64,000 bases of DNA from Sphingobacterium sp. UGAL515B_05 (GTDB lineage Bacteria > Bacteroidota > Bacteroidia > Sphingobacteriales > Sphingobacteriaceae): assembly GCF_033097525.1 (NCBI RefSeq), contig NZ_CP109907.1, forward strand, positions 1,612,001-1,676,000, given 5' to 3'. Below, piece after piece: positions 54,674-63,001 of this stretch. A program made the position numbers and the translations under genes. Numbering within the stretch: position 1 is the stretch's first letter; every line of letters starts with the position of its first letter. The notes beneath the pieces were generated by a model that saw only the letters and a program-made list of their open reading frames with translations, was not told where the DNA came from and searched no databases.

Positions 54674-55690
54674 TTAATTTTCAGCAAGGGCAACACGCGT
54701 TTGTATATTCCCAATATCGATCCCGACCGGCAATTTGGACTGATCCTGAATGTAACGCATGGAATTGAGTAAATACCCTTTTACAGCGAGGGATTCAGGC
54801 TGGTCGACAATTTTAACACCGGCAATATCCCCAAACTCTTCGAGAATACAGTCGATGAGATCGCCGTAATGCGCCCCACCACCACATAGAAAGATTCGAT
54901 TTGATTTAGCTAGATTTCTATCATTGACCACATCACCCAAAGCTGGTGACACAATTTCGGCATAATAGGTCTGTATCGCCTTTTTGCGCAGTCCCTGAAG
55001 GTCAATTTTTTTACGGTTAATATAGAGGTAGCCGTTTCGAAAAGCCTCATCGAGCTGCTGAATGCTCTGAAAAGAGAGGTCATACGTCTGCTGCAGCTGT
55101 TCGCGGAGGATATTGACAGCATAATGCATACCCGGAGCACTCCCCATCGCATTTTCTACTACGCCTTCATCGGTACTTAGCCCAGTTTCCAATGTACCAA
55201 ACCCAAAACTAAAAACGAAGAAAGCCCCCCTTTCACAACTTTCTCCTCTGCGCAACGCCACCATACAACTCACCACCTCCGGCAAAACGTCAATATGCGC
55301 GACCTCAATTGGTAATATACCGGATCCGTCCTCACCATAAACAGCGGGATCCGACTGGATAATATGTTTACCACGAAGCGTTTGTTCGGCTGCTTCTCGA
55401 TACAAGCGATAGGTGCTATTGGGCAAGCCGATGGTTACCATAAGCGGAGTGTCGGCGTTGACACCACTGCTTAAAATTGCTGCCTTAAACAACAATTGGC
55501 ATTCCAATGATTCCGGAGATGCATTCAGCGGTCTTCTAGGGCTATTCCCTTCATTTAGTGCTAATTTACCACAGATATACCACTGCTGCCCCATTTGTAT
55601 TTTCAAGCCGGTCAATAGTGAATTGGCGGTGTTTACCAAGGGGGAATTTGTCGCCTGCATTAGGCTTGAGAATGACTGTATTGTATACAT
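54674..55690 (-). CDS. Actin-like ATPase, apparently circularly permuted
   Basis: 338 residues. The middle and end match the actin/ParM/Hsp70 nucleotide fold: phosphate-2-like FFVFSFGFGTLETGLS (157-171), adenosine motif RIFLCGGGAHYGDLID (265-280) and PESLAVKGYLLNSMRYI like the usual C-terminal helix of ParM-type proteins. The phosphate-1 motif, normally at residue 5-20, is at the very end instead: PVGIDIGNIQTRVALAEN (321-338). The N-terminus starts at the strand that normally follows it. The upstream gap is only 23 bases and encodes no phosphate-1 motif. It should bind ATP and may polymerise. Its neighbours point to secretion, not plasmid segregation. Confidence 0.82.
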   Translation of the reverse strand: MYTIQSFSSLMQATNSPLVNTANSLLTGLKIQMGQQWYICGKLALNEGNSPRRPLNASPESLECQLLFKAAILSSGVNADTPLMVTIGLPNSTYRLYREAAEQTLRGKHIIQSDPAVYGEDGSGILPIEVAHIDVLPEVVSCMVALRRGESCERGAFFVFSFGFGTLETGLSTDEGVVENAMGSAPGMHYAVNILREQLQQTYDLSFQSIQQLDEAFRNGYLYINRKKIDLQGLRKKAIQTYYAEIVSPALGDVVNDRNLAKSNRIFLCGGGAHYGDLIDCILEEFGDIAGVKIVDQPESLAVKGYLLNSMRYIQDQSKLPVGIDIGNIQTRVALAEN

Positions 55691-55713
55691 AAAATTTTTC
55701 GTGTACTAATTAT

Positions 55714-56508
55714 TTACCACCATCGTTTACCTGACATGACTGGCAACTTCTGTGTGGCCGCTAGTAAAACAGGTTGTTCAGGTACGATATCTATTGCCAA
55801 GATTTCTTCCCTTGCCACATATTCAGCGACAAAAAGCTCATTCATCGCATCTTCTTGCGCACGTACCACCGCCTGCATATCTATCTTTTCCTGTACCTCT
55901 TCTATCTCATGCATATCTACCAACTCCTCCACAGCTATTAGATCCTGTACAGAAACTATTCCCTGCGGTTGTTCGGAATGAGCTATTTTAGCATTTTGCA
56001 GGAAAGAATCTAACTGCATTTGATGCGGCTCGGCTTCGTTGTTCTGGCTCTCGGAGATATTTACGACCTTAGACGAAACTTCTGGAAGTATTTGTCCAGC
56101 ACCGTCCTTATCACCTTCCATGATTAGCTTCAGTCTTTCCAATAGTTTTCCCACGACCAGCGGTTTTTTAAAACAATCTTCACGCACAATTTCCAGTCCC
56201 TCACGGATATGGAGATAACTCATGTTGGATGTGATAAGTGTCCTGGTGCGCGGCGATTCCTTCATCACCTTATTGATAATTTCATATCCATTTGCATATT
56301 GCATATGCATTTCGGTAATGACGATATCATACTGATAGTCCTTCGCTTCCAGAAGGGCAAAGGCTTCTTTTCCATTGGCCGCGGAATCCAGCTGAAATGC
56401 TTCATTGGAGAAAACATTTGAAATTATTTTTCGCATGAGCAGATCGCTGTCTGCATGCAATACCGAAAACACCCTACATTGCTTAGGTGGGAGATCATAA
56501 TTTTGCAT
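55714..56508 (-). CDS. Atypical receiver-domain protein with acidic C-terminal extension
   Basis: 264 residues. Residues about 11-130 form a CheY-like domain: VLHADSDLLMRKI for the pocket, LITSN with the switch Ser, and CFKKPL with the conserved Lys115. At the phosphoacceptor position the sequence is DIVITEMHMQYANG, with Glu66 in place of Asp and Gln in place of the usual Pro. It may therefore be locked in an active-like state. The last 130 residues are an acidic, Gln/Glu/Val-rich region with no known domain, ending GKRWW. First gene of the seven-gene operon. Confidence 0.85.
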   Translation of the reverse strand: MQNYDLPPKQCRVFSVLHADSDLLMRKIISNVFSNEAFQLDSAANGKEAFALLEAKDYQYDIVITEMHMQYANGYEIINKVMKESPRTRTLITSNMSYLHIREGLEIVREDCFKKPLVVGKLLERLKLIMEGDKDGAGQILPEVSSKVVNISESQNNEAEPHQMQLDSFLQNAKIAHSEQPQGIVSVQDLIAVEELVDMHEIEEVQEKIDMQAVVRAQEDAMNELFVAEYVAREEILAIDIVPEQPVLLAATQKLPVMSGKRWW

Positions 56509-56549
56509 ACTTTTAATTAAATAGATTAAGTTGCTTTAAAATGGCATCA

Positions 56550-56557
56550 CAAATTTA
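56550..56557 (-). promoter_or_regulatory. Candidate -7 element of the seven-gene operon
   Basis: On the minus strand TAAATTTG matches TAnnTTTG exactly, 42 bases before the start codon at 56508. No well-spaced -33 TTG is seen, which suggests activator dependence. Confidence 0.45.
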
Positions 56558-56578
56558 AAAATACAAGCAAAGTGATTA

Positions 56579-56596
56579 CCTACCCATAAGGGTGGT
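56579..56596. promoter_or_regulatory. Imperfect dyad directly upstream of the candidate -7 element
   Basis: CCTACCC-ATAA-GGGTGG pairs over six positions with one G-T pair. It covers about the -30 to -50 region relative to the predicted start of transcription, a usual place for an activator site. Confidence 0.35.
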
Positions 56597-56647
56597 TTTT
56601 ACAAAAAAATTTAGCTTAAAATAGGTGTTTGTCGGTAAGATATAATT

Positions 56648-56668
56648 TTCTTAAGATGCTCTTAAGAA
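56648..56668. promoter_or_regulatory. Tandem palindromic octamers TCTTAAGA, one helical turn apart
   Basis: TTCTTAAGA-TGC-TCTTAAGAA is a perfect nine-base inverted repeat that also contains two copies of the self-complementary TCTTAAGA, 11 bases apart. It lies between the LuxR-type regulator gene and the seven-gene operon, 140 bases before the latter. It could be the operator for that regulator, or a hairpin ending the regulator transcript. Confidence 0.45.
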
Positions 56669-56769
56669 GATCTCAAAAACAGATAGTGTACACACCGCAT
56701 AGTTAATCCATCGATTGAAACGAGCAGCATATTTTCTTTAGGTATTGTTTTTCACGAAAAGAAGTTCTG

Positions 56770-57420
56770 TCAAATCGGTTTATTATATTTCAGCATAAGC
56801 TCCGAACGGCTGTTAACCTGTAATTTTCCATAGATATTCCTAATATGGAATTTCACGGTATCTACACTAATAAATGCAGTTTCAGCAACTTTTTTATAGG
56901 TATACCCCTGTTGCAAAAGGGAAACAATTTCGATCTCGCGAGGGGTAAGCTGTTCGCGATGCCGGTAATCGACTTTATGCTCGAGTGCTGGGTTAAAGTG
57001 AGATATGACCATACGAGCCACCTGCGGACTCATCACCGAACCTCCCTTCATGACTTCCACAAGCAACTGCTCCATCTCCGGTAACGGCGTACTTTTAAGC
57101 AGGTAGCCGGCGGCACCCGCACAAAGTGCCTGAAATATATGTTCTTTATCATCAAACACCGTAAACATAACGACTTGTATATGCGGAAATTTGCGCTTTA
57201 TATACCAAGTTATTTCAATGCCATTTTTATTCGGTAGTCCGATATCGCAGAGCAGCAAATCTAAACATTCAGGACTCCAGTTCGCTTCCAGCAGCTCATC
57301 AAGTTCACGTGCAGCAACCACCAGATCAAACTGAGTGTTATCCTCGAAGTAAGATTTTAATGATTCGAGAACAGGCGTACGGTCTTCTATGATTGCAAGT
57401 CTAAATTTAGTGTTTGGCAT
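56770..57420 (-). CDS. LuxR/NarL-family response regulator
   Basis: 216 residues. The receiver domain has AIIEDRTPV, LLLCDIGLPNKNG (phosphoacceptor Asp59) and YLLKSTPL (Lys). The C-terminal GerE HTH spans about 150-210 (LTPREIEIVSLLQQGYTYKKVAETAFIS in part, then TVKFHIRNIYGKL). All key residues are present. The sensor kinase encoded at 58215-61193 belongs to the matching HisKA_3 class, so the pair is a two-component system that very likely controls the neighbouring secretion operon. Confidence 0.94.
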   Translation of the reverse strand: MPNTKFRLAIIEDRTPVLESLKSYFEDNTQFDLVVAARELDELLEANWSPECLDLLLCDIGLPNKNGIEITWYIKRKFPHIQVVMFTVFDDKEHIFQALCAGAAGYLLKSTPLPEMEQLLVEVMKGGSVMSPQVARMVISHFNPALEHKVDYRHREQLTPREIEIVSLLQQGYTYKKVAETAFISVDTVKFHIRNIYGKLQVNSRSELMLKYNKPI

Positions 57421-57442
57421 AAAAAATAAAGATAAGTGTATT

Positions 57443-58213
57443 TTATTTTAAGTAGTATAATTTTGATTTTTTATTTCCATCCAGCATAAACCACAGGCTA
57501 AACAAAAGAAAGCAAAAACTTACCCAGACCAGCTTATCCAGACTTTTAAGAATATAGGCCTCCTGACTGCTGTTAAGGATAATGGCTAACACGATACTAC
57601 ATTGCAGCAGAAGATAAATGCTGTAAACGCTGTTAAAAATCAACACTTCTCTTTTTGTGGCTTTCGCATCTACATCTGCATTATAATATAACCGCCATTG
57701 TCCAATAATATAAGCAATAGCGAGTCCAAATCGCAGCATATAATGTAGTTGTTGATCCACAAAACCATAATGGTGCTTAAATCCTAGGGGGATGTCTTCC
57801 ACCAGCATCCTAAGCAGTTTTTTCTGTTCTTCTAGCGGGGCTATTGCATACGGAATGACATCAATCAATCCAAAGCAAAAGGGCAATAAATGTAGTAGCC
57901 AATATTTAGGCAGTGTCGCATTGGGATTAAATTTGAGCCAAACATAAAAATAAAAGCAGGGGCCCACCAGATAATAAAAGGGTATTCCTTTGTTATAAAT
58001 ACGCGGATAATATTGAATTTCCCCCGTATAGATCATGCAATAGATCATGACATGCCAAATTAAGGCCATCACCCCCACACTGATCAGTAGCTGTCCTATA
58101 TCTCTGTATTTAAAAAAACGATAAAAGCGGAATAAAAGACCTGATATGCAAAAAGCTCCCCCCAATATAGCGAAGCTCAAACTTATCCAAAATTGGGGGT
58201 TATGCTGCATCAT
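57443..58213 (-). CDS. Multi-pass membrane protein with seven predicted helices
   Basis: 256 residues from the ATG at 58213; a TTG at 58231 would overlap the kinase gene by 17 bases. Six or seven hydrophobic helices are evident (for example FWISLSFAILGGAFCISGLLF, QLLISVGVMALIWHVMIYC, ending FCFLLFSLWFML). It resembles the membrane half of Bacteroidota AraC-type regulators that carry helices before an HTH, but no HTH follows. It is encoded between the sensor kinase and its regulator, so it is probably a third signalling component. Confidence 0.75.
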   Translation of the reverse strand: MMQHNPQFWISLSFAILGGAFCISGLLFRFYRFFKYRDIGQLLISVGVMALIWHVMIYCMIYTGEIQYYPRIYNKGIPFYYLVGPCFYFYVWLKFNPNATLPKYWLLHLLPFCFGLIDVIPYAIAPLEEQKKLLRMLVEDIPLGFKHHYGFVDQQLHYMLRFGLAIAYIIGQWRLYYNADVDAKATKREVLIFNSVYSIYLLLQCSIVLAIILNSSQEAYILKSLDKLVWVSFCFLLFSLWFMLDGNKKSKLYYLK

Positions 58214-58214
58214 A

Positions 58215-61193
58215 TCAATTAAAAAAGTCAAGAAAAAGTTTATTCACGTTGAGTTTCGCAACTAATTGAATACGATAATGTGTTGTGGACTTTTCGGCTT
58301 CGAATTTAGCCCCTATCGCCTCTGCCCGACGTTTCATGTTTGCCGTACCCTGACCATGTCTCAGATACTTCGTTGGCGAGATGGTTCCTTCCTTCAATTG
58401 TATGGTATTACACAACCTTAAAATCAGCTGATGACGGTCTATTTTTAAAAATATATCAACTTTCGCATTAGGGCTGTGCTTGCAGATATTATGCAAGGCT
58501 TCTTTAAAGATGAGATATACATTCTGACGTACATATTGAGGCAGCTGGTCAGCACTTTGCAGATTTATATCAAATTTGACATCGACATCCTGCATCGGCA
58601 GGATCTGCGAAACCAAAAACCTCATCCGGTCTTCTAAGCTTCCCTGACTATTATTGCGCGAGTCTATTGCCCAGATGACATCATCCATCGTTTGTACCGC
58701 CTCCCGGCTATAGGCTGCAATTTTTTCTAGCGACTGATGCCGTCCTGCGGACTGCTGACCTATAGCCATAAGATCAGTCTGCATCGCAATTCCTGTGAGC
58801 AGGCCGCCAACCTCGTCATGCAGATCGCGCGCGAGTTCCAGCCGGAGCTTTTTATCCCGCTTGAGCTGCGAAGATCGCATAATAGCAATGACATAAAGAA
58901 CAACGCCCAGCCCTAGGGTTACCAGCACATAAAAAAGCTGTGTCTCATAAAATTTCGGCTTTTTATAAAACAGCCACCGCTTGGTTTTCACACTTAGACC
59001 ATTGTCGCTTATCGTCTTCAATTCAAGTTCGTACTCGCCTGTTTTCAGATCGGAGAGGTTAATTTCTCCCGATGCCGGCACTTCCTGAAAGGATTTAATG
59101 AGAGGCCGGAGGCGAAAGTAGATTTTGTAATTTTGCTTATAAGCATCTATTTTTGCTATCCTAAGATTTGCAAATTCAATTTTTTTGTCGAAAATCAGCG
59201 TGTCCTGACCATCCTTTGGTGTAAAAGAAGTTACGATATTCCCGGAGCTGGTACCCATAGAAATTGTTGACAATACCGGCGGAGGCACTGTTTCCTGCTT
59301 CAGATTATACAAAAACTGCTGCGGCTGGATGGCAATACAGCCGAGTACACCACCAATAAACAATTTCCCTTGGAGCTTATCATCGAGTATAGAAGCCTGA
59401 TTAAATTCTTCAAATGGCAGCCCATGCATCGCATAAGCATTATAAAAATTTTTACCGTCCCAGACCGACAGGCCCCGGAATGTCCCCAAAAACAACAGAT
59501 CATCTACCCACGCCATATTAAAAACCACATTATGCGCTAACCCACCATTCGTATTATAGGTGTCAACATGTCCTGTACTGGCGTCGATGGCTATCAGCCC
59601 CTTTCCTTTTGTTGCCAGGAAAACCTTATTATGCCGAAATGAATGGCTATACACCTGGAGTTTCTCACTTTGTTGCGGATAAATTTTCCGTAGCTGGCCC
59701 GCCAAGTATTCAAAATATCCATTTTCGGTAGTGAATGAGATGACCTGTTGTCGTACTTGAATGGAATTGACTCGTTCACCCATCCCAACAAGCTTTCCCA
59801 TCTTATCCCTTAATGGACTTACTGATCCCGTATCGCGATTGTAGATCCATAGCCCACATGAGGTCCCTATTAGATAGGTATTTTCCCGGTAGTGACAGAG
59901 ACTGTACACCATGGTGGACAAATCTTCTAGAGTTCCCTTTGCCTTTTTATAAGATAAGGATCTAAATTTTCCATTGACCAGTAAACCAAGAAAGTTACCC
60001 TCCAACCCGACAAGCGCAGTATCTTTGTCGATTGGCAGAAAAGCATAATAATTATTGAGTGGGGCCGATTCTTTTATGGCAAGGTTATTTGACGTAAAAT
60101 GTTTTAACGGGGCATAGCCGCCCACGTAGTACTTATCCTGCTGTTTTACGATTGCCCTAGCCGTACCCGTATTCCAGTAATTCAGCTCAAAGGTTCTTCT
60201 GGCAAGGCTATACAAGCCATTCTCTGTTGCACAGAGACCTTCGTGCCCATTAAAATCGAGCTGGTTGAGCCTTGATTTGAACAGACTGCTGCGGATATCG
60301 TGTTTATCCTGACGTAAGAGCTTCATTTCGAGGTTATTTCTAAATTCAAAATAGCGGCCATCACCGAAAAGGAAAATGATCTTTTCCGTTTCAGCAAAGG
60401 ACCAATGGGCCCAATCGCGCATATCACCACTATTGAGGCCCTTCAGATGTAATTGGTGAAATTCCCTTCCGTCAAAGGTCATATAGCCTAATCCATAATT
60501 TCGCAGCAGCAGACCATTTTCCAATAAAAATAGATCATCCAGCTCCCGATAAACCCTTTTTGGCATCTGAACCTGCTGCGTTTTTCCCGATTTTAAATCT
60601 ACAAAAAAGAGTAAGCTGTTGTAAGCAAACCAAAGCCTGCTTTCATCCGCAATAAGACTTTTACCTATCGGCCGTCGCAATTCCGATAAAGCGGGCTGAA
60701 ACTCCATCAGCTTTTTCTTCCGAAAACCGCTGATCTGCCAGAGAATACCCGATCGAGTTGCCACAAAAAGGTTTTTCCCTTGATTAGATAGCGCAATGAC
60801 ATCCTCGCCCACGAGCCCTTTAGAAAACGTATCTTTTTCAATAAATTGCCATAGCTGTGTATCAAAGATGAACAGCCCATTTCTTGTCTCCAACCATAGC
60901 CGTCCCAAATCATCGGTGGTCAGTTTATTCACTTCCGTGAAACCTAAAGGTTCTGTATAAAGTTCATTAAATGCTTTTATTGCAACGCCATCATACCGGT
61001 AAAGAAGGCTTCCAGCAATAAACCAGATAAACCCTTGTTTATCGCGGGCCGCAGATTCTATATTACGGTGAAAGGGATCTATTCCCGAAAGAATCTCGAT
61101 TTCAAAATAGCCAGAAGCCATTACCCTGTTAAAAACAGGCATAGCAAAGCAAGTGCTTAATAGCAATAGAATTTTTAGCGCTTTTTCAAACAC
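58215..61193 (-). CDS. Large two-component sensor kinase (Reg_prop propeller, Y_Y_Y, HisKA_3)
   Basis: 992 residues with a GTG start at 61193. A signal peptide (about 1-26) precedes beta-propeller repeats (to about 640; DKQGFIWFIAGSLLYRYDG, DDLGRLWLETRNGLFIF and similar) and a Y_Y_Y domain (about 660-750). One helix follows near 755-777 (FYVLVTLGLGVVLYVIAIM). The kinase part starts LARDLHDEVGGLLTGIA with phosphoacceptor His792, then FKEALHNICKHSPNA (N box) and GQGTANMKRRAEAIGA. This is the layout of sugar-sensing kinases of Bacteroidota, here without receiver or AraC parts. It probably senses a glycan and phosphorylates the LuxR-type regulator. Confidence 0.93.
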   Translation of the reverse strand: MFEKALKILLLLSTCFAMPVFNRVMASGYFEIEILSGIDPFHRNIESAARDKQGFIWFIAGSLLYRYDGVAIKAFNELYTEPLGFTEVNKLTTDDLGRLWLETRNGLFIFDTQLWQFIEKDTFSKGLVGEDVIALSNQGKNLFVATRSGILWQISGFRKKKLMEFQPALSELRRPIGKSLIADESRLWFAYNSLLFFVDLKSGKTQQVQMPKRVYRELDDLFLLENGLLLRNYGLGYMTFDGREFHQLHLKGLNSGDMRDWAHWSFAETEKIIFLFGDGRYFEFRNNLEMKLLRQDKHDIRSSLFKSRLNQLDFNGHEGLCATENGLYSLARRTFELNYWNTGTARAIVKQQDKYYVGGYAPLKHFTSNNLAIKESAPLNNYYAFLPIDKDTALVGLEGNFLGLLVNGKFRSLSYKKAKGTLEDLSTMVYSLCHYRENTYLIGTSCGLWIYNRDTGSVSPLRDKMGKLVGMGERVNSIQVRQQVISFTTENGYFEYLAGQLRKIYPQQSEKLQVYSHSFRHNKVFLATKGKGLIAIDASTGHVDTYNTNGGLAHNVVFNMAWVDDLLFLGTFRGLSVWDGKNFYNAYAMHGLPFEEFNQASILDDKLQGKLFIGGVLGCIAIQPQQFLYNLKQETVPPPVLSTISMGTSSGNIVTSFTPKDGQDTLIFDKKIEFANLRIAKIDAYKQNYKIYFRLRPLIKSFQEVPASGEINLSDLKTGEYELELKTISDNGLSVKTKRWLFYKKPKFYETQLFYVLVTLGLGVVLYVIAIMRSSQLKRDKKLRLELARDLHDEVGGLLTGIAMQTDLMAIGQQSAGRHQSLEKIAAYSREAVQTMDDVIWAIDSRNNSQGSLEDRMRFLVSQILPMQDVDVKFDINLQSADQLPQYVRQNVYLIFKEALHNICKHSPNAKVDIFLKIDRHQLILRLCNTIQLKEGTISPTKYLRHGQGTANMKRRAEAIGAKFEAEKSTTHYRIQLVAKLNVNKLFLDFFN

Positions 61194-61223
61194 AATCGAC
61201 TAAGTTCAATAATATGGACAGAT

Positions 61224-61231
61224 CAAATATA
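61224..61231 (-). promoter_or_regulatory. Candidate -7 element of the sensor-kinase operon
   Basis: TATATTTG on the minus strand matches TAnnTTTG, 31 bases before the GTG start. No -33 element is clear. The surrounding region is AT-rich. Confidence 0.4.
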
Positions 61232-61369
61232 GCTATTTGAAAATAATTATATATTAATAATCGATATAAAATTTTCCTCCAACGAGATTTTAAAACCTGG
61301 AGAAATAACTGCTTTAAGTTAAATACCGGTCGCAGCAGGCGACATTTAGCGATCAGAAAACCAGTTCCG

Positions 61370-62158
61370 CTAAAGCTGATAAATAATGCGCAAAAAGGAA
61401 CTTAGCCTATTTTCCGCCCCGCCTATCGGTAGGCCAATTGCCACACCAGCGGCTAATTTTTTGCTGAGGCCGAGTTTGATCTGGGGATGCAAAACAGTAT
61501 GTATGCCTTCGGACGAAATTTCCTGGTTGATCTCAACACCGACAAAATGATCGGTATTCGGCACAGTATAATGAAACGACGTATTGACCTGCCAATTCAA
61601 AGCCGTTTTGGATGTGGCGTATTGATAAGCAATCTCCGGCCCGGTGTAAATTAACGAATGCCAATGACGGTGCCAGTTTTTGGCGGCTATAAAAAAAGGA
61701 TTAAAGGCGGTACCACCGTTGACAAAGTTAAAGATCTGTGTATACCCGACAGCCAAGGTTGCCGCATACTTTTTTGAGACATAGAATGAATATTGCGAGG
61801 ACAAACGTAGCCTTTTCAATTGATTTGTTGAAGGTACATTGGCATTACGGCTTTTAGCATAAGTAAAATCCGTTTCCACCTCGAGTCCTAAGCGATCAAT
61901 TGGTGCAAATTCATACTCCATGAGATATCCAAAGTCATCCTTTAGACTTGTTCGTTTGATATCCGCTCCCAGATTAATTTCTTTTTCCCCTTTCCTCGCG
62001 CCAAGGTCGCGTACGAGGTCATTATAGAGAGGCTCAGCATGGTGCACCTTGTCCGGTAAGTTTCTATTCTCCTGAGCGAGAATAACACAGGAATAGAACA
62101 GACCGCATGACATGAAAAGAAATCGCCAGAGTATCGTTGTTTGCTTATTATATTTCAT
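61370..62158 (-). CDS. Predicted outer-membrane beta-barrel protein (HAEPLY-type)
   Basis: 262 residues from the ATG at 62158, which places the hydrophobic signal (WRFLFMSCGLFYSCVILAQ) at the N-terminus; the longer frame to 62218 adds an implausible leader. The mature start HHAEPLYNDLVRDLGARKGEKE is a motif I associate with a Bacteroidota barrel family of unknown role. Alternating aromatic strands fill the rest, ending SFLRIIYQL. Function unknown. It diverges from the HTH gene at 62375. Confidence 0.75.
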   Translation of the reverse strand: MKYNKQTTILWRFLFMSCGLFYSCVILAQENRNLPDKVHHAEPLYNDLVRDLGARKGEKEINLGADIKRTSLKDDFGYLMEYEFAPIDRLGLEVETDFTYAKSRNANVPSTNQLKRLRLSSQYSFYVSKKYAATLAVGYTQIFNFVNGGTAFNPFFIAAKNWHRHWHSLIYTGPEIAYQYATSKTALNWQVNTSFHYTVPNTDHFVGVEINQEISSEGIHTVLHPQIKLGLSKKLAAGVAIGLPIGGAENRLSSFLRIIYQL

Positions 62159-62249
62159 AACACAAACCTGTAGCTGAAATATGGAAAGAAATGGGAATTT
62201 GTACACGATAATACACATTTCTTACACGTCATTATTCATTTTATTAGAC

Positions 62250-62257
62250 TAGCTTTG
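62250..62257 (+). promoter_or_regulatory. Candidate -7 element for the HTH gene
   Basis: TAGCTTTG matches TAnnTTTG on the plus strand, 118 bases before the ATG at 62375. No -33 TTG at the usual distance. Confidence 0.3.
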
Positions 62258-62374
62258 ACGATCAGTTTCTAAAAACAAGCCACATTAGACCCTCGTGTAC
62301 CTATTGGAACTTATGGATTAAATAGTGTTGTAATATGCTCACATGGTAAAATTGCAGACAAGAAAAGATTAAGT

Positions 62375-62986
62375 ATGGGAAAAATATCAGATCAGCAATT
62401 AGCAGAATTAATTTCAAGAAGGACACTGGAAATCATTGATTTAACAGGATTGACAATCGAAAGCCTAGCCAGTTTTGTAGGTGTATCCACATCCACTATT
62501 CGGAGCGCTTACCGTAAAACCGGTTCATTATCTGTGGATAGCCTTTCAAAAATCTGTCGGCCATTTGACATTCGACTAGCCGATTTCTTCGATTCGTCCT
62601 TATCTTTAAAGATCGACGAAGAACATCTAACCCATTTAAAGGACTTTAAGAAGAGCTACTTCGCGGATCAAGAATTAAAGAGTCCGGTTTCTTCATTTGA
62701 TGAAAGTAGCAGCCAGAGCGAGTACCATCGCCAGCAGCGCGAACTCATCGCCAATATTATCCACCGATCCGACTATTTCGACAGCCCGAAGACACTCGAA
62801 GCGATGGTGACCGATTTTAAGAAGGATTACCAAGCGGCTTTCACATCGGAAAGATTATATGCCTTGCTGTTAAAATACTTAGGCAGTGGAATACTAGACA
62901 AAAAATCTTTGCCAAGGACGGCCCGTCGTATGCCGGCCAGTAAGCGTCCTTATTTATACTTTAAAAAAGAATCTAAAAAAGCATAA
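62375..62986 (+). CDS. Helix-turn-helix regulator of unknown target
   Basis: 203 residues. The first 75 residues form an XRE-like HTH (GLTIESLASFVGVSTSTIRSAYRKTG, then LSKICRPFDIRLADFFD). The rest is helical and charged with a basic end (RRMPASKRPYLYFKKESKK) and no recognised effector domain. It diverges from the barrel gene and converges with the AraC gene at 63002. Confidence 0.75.
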   Translation: MGKISDQQLAELISRRTLEIIDLTGLTIESLASFVGVSTSTIRSAYRKTGSLSVDSLSKICRPFDIRLADFFDSSLSLKIDEEHLTHLKDFKKSYFADQELKSPVSSFDESSSQSEYHRQQRELIANIIHRSDYFDSPKTLEAMVTDFKKDYQAAFTSERLYALLLKYLGSGILDKKSLPRTARRMPASKRPYLYFKKESKKA

Positions 62987-63001
62987 CCGAAGTTTCCAAG
63001 A

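Noticed and set aside
54674..55690. Interpretation as a plasmid-segregation ParM protein
   Set aside because: No partner DNA-binding gene, centromere-like repeats or plasmid features are present; the operon partners are secretion proteins.
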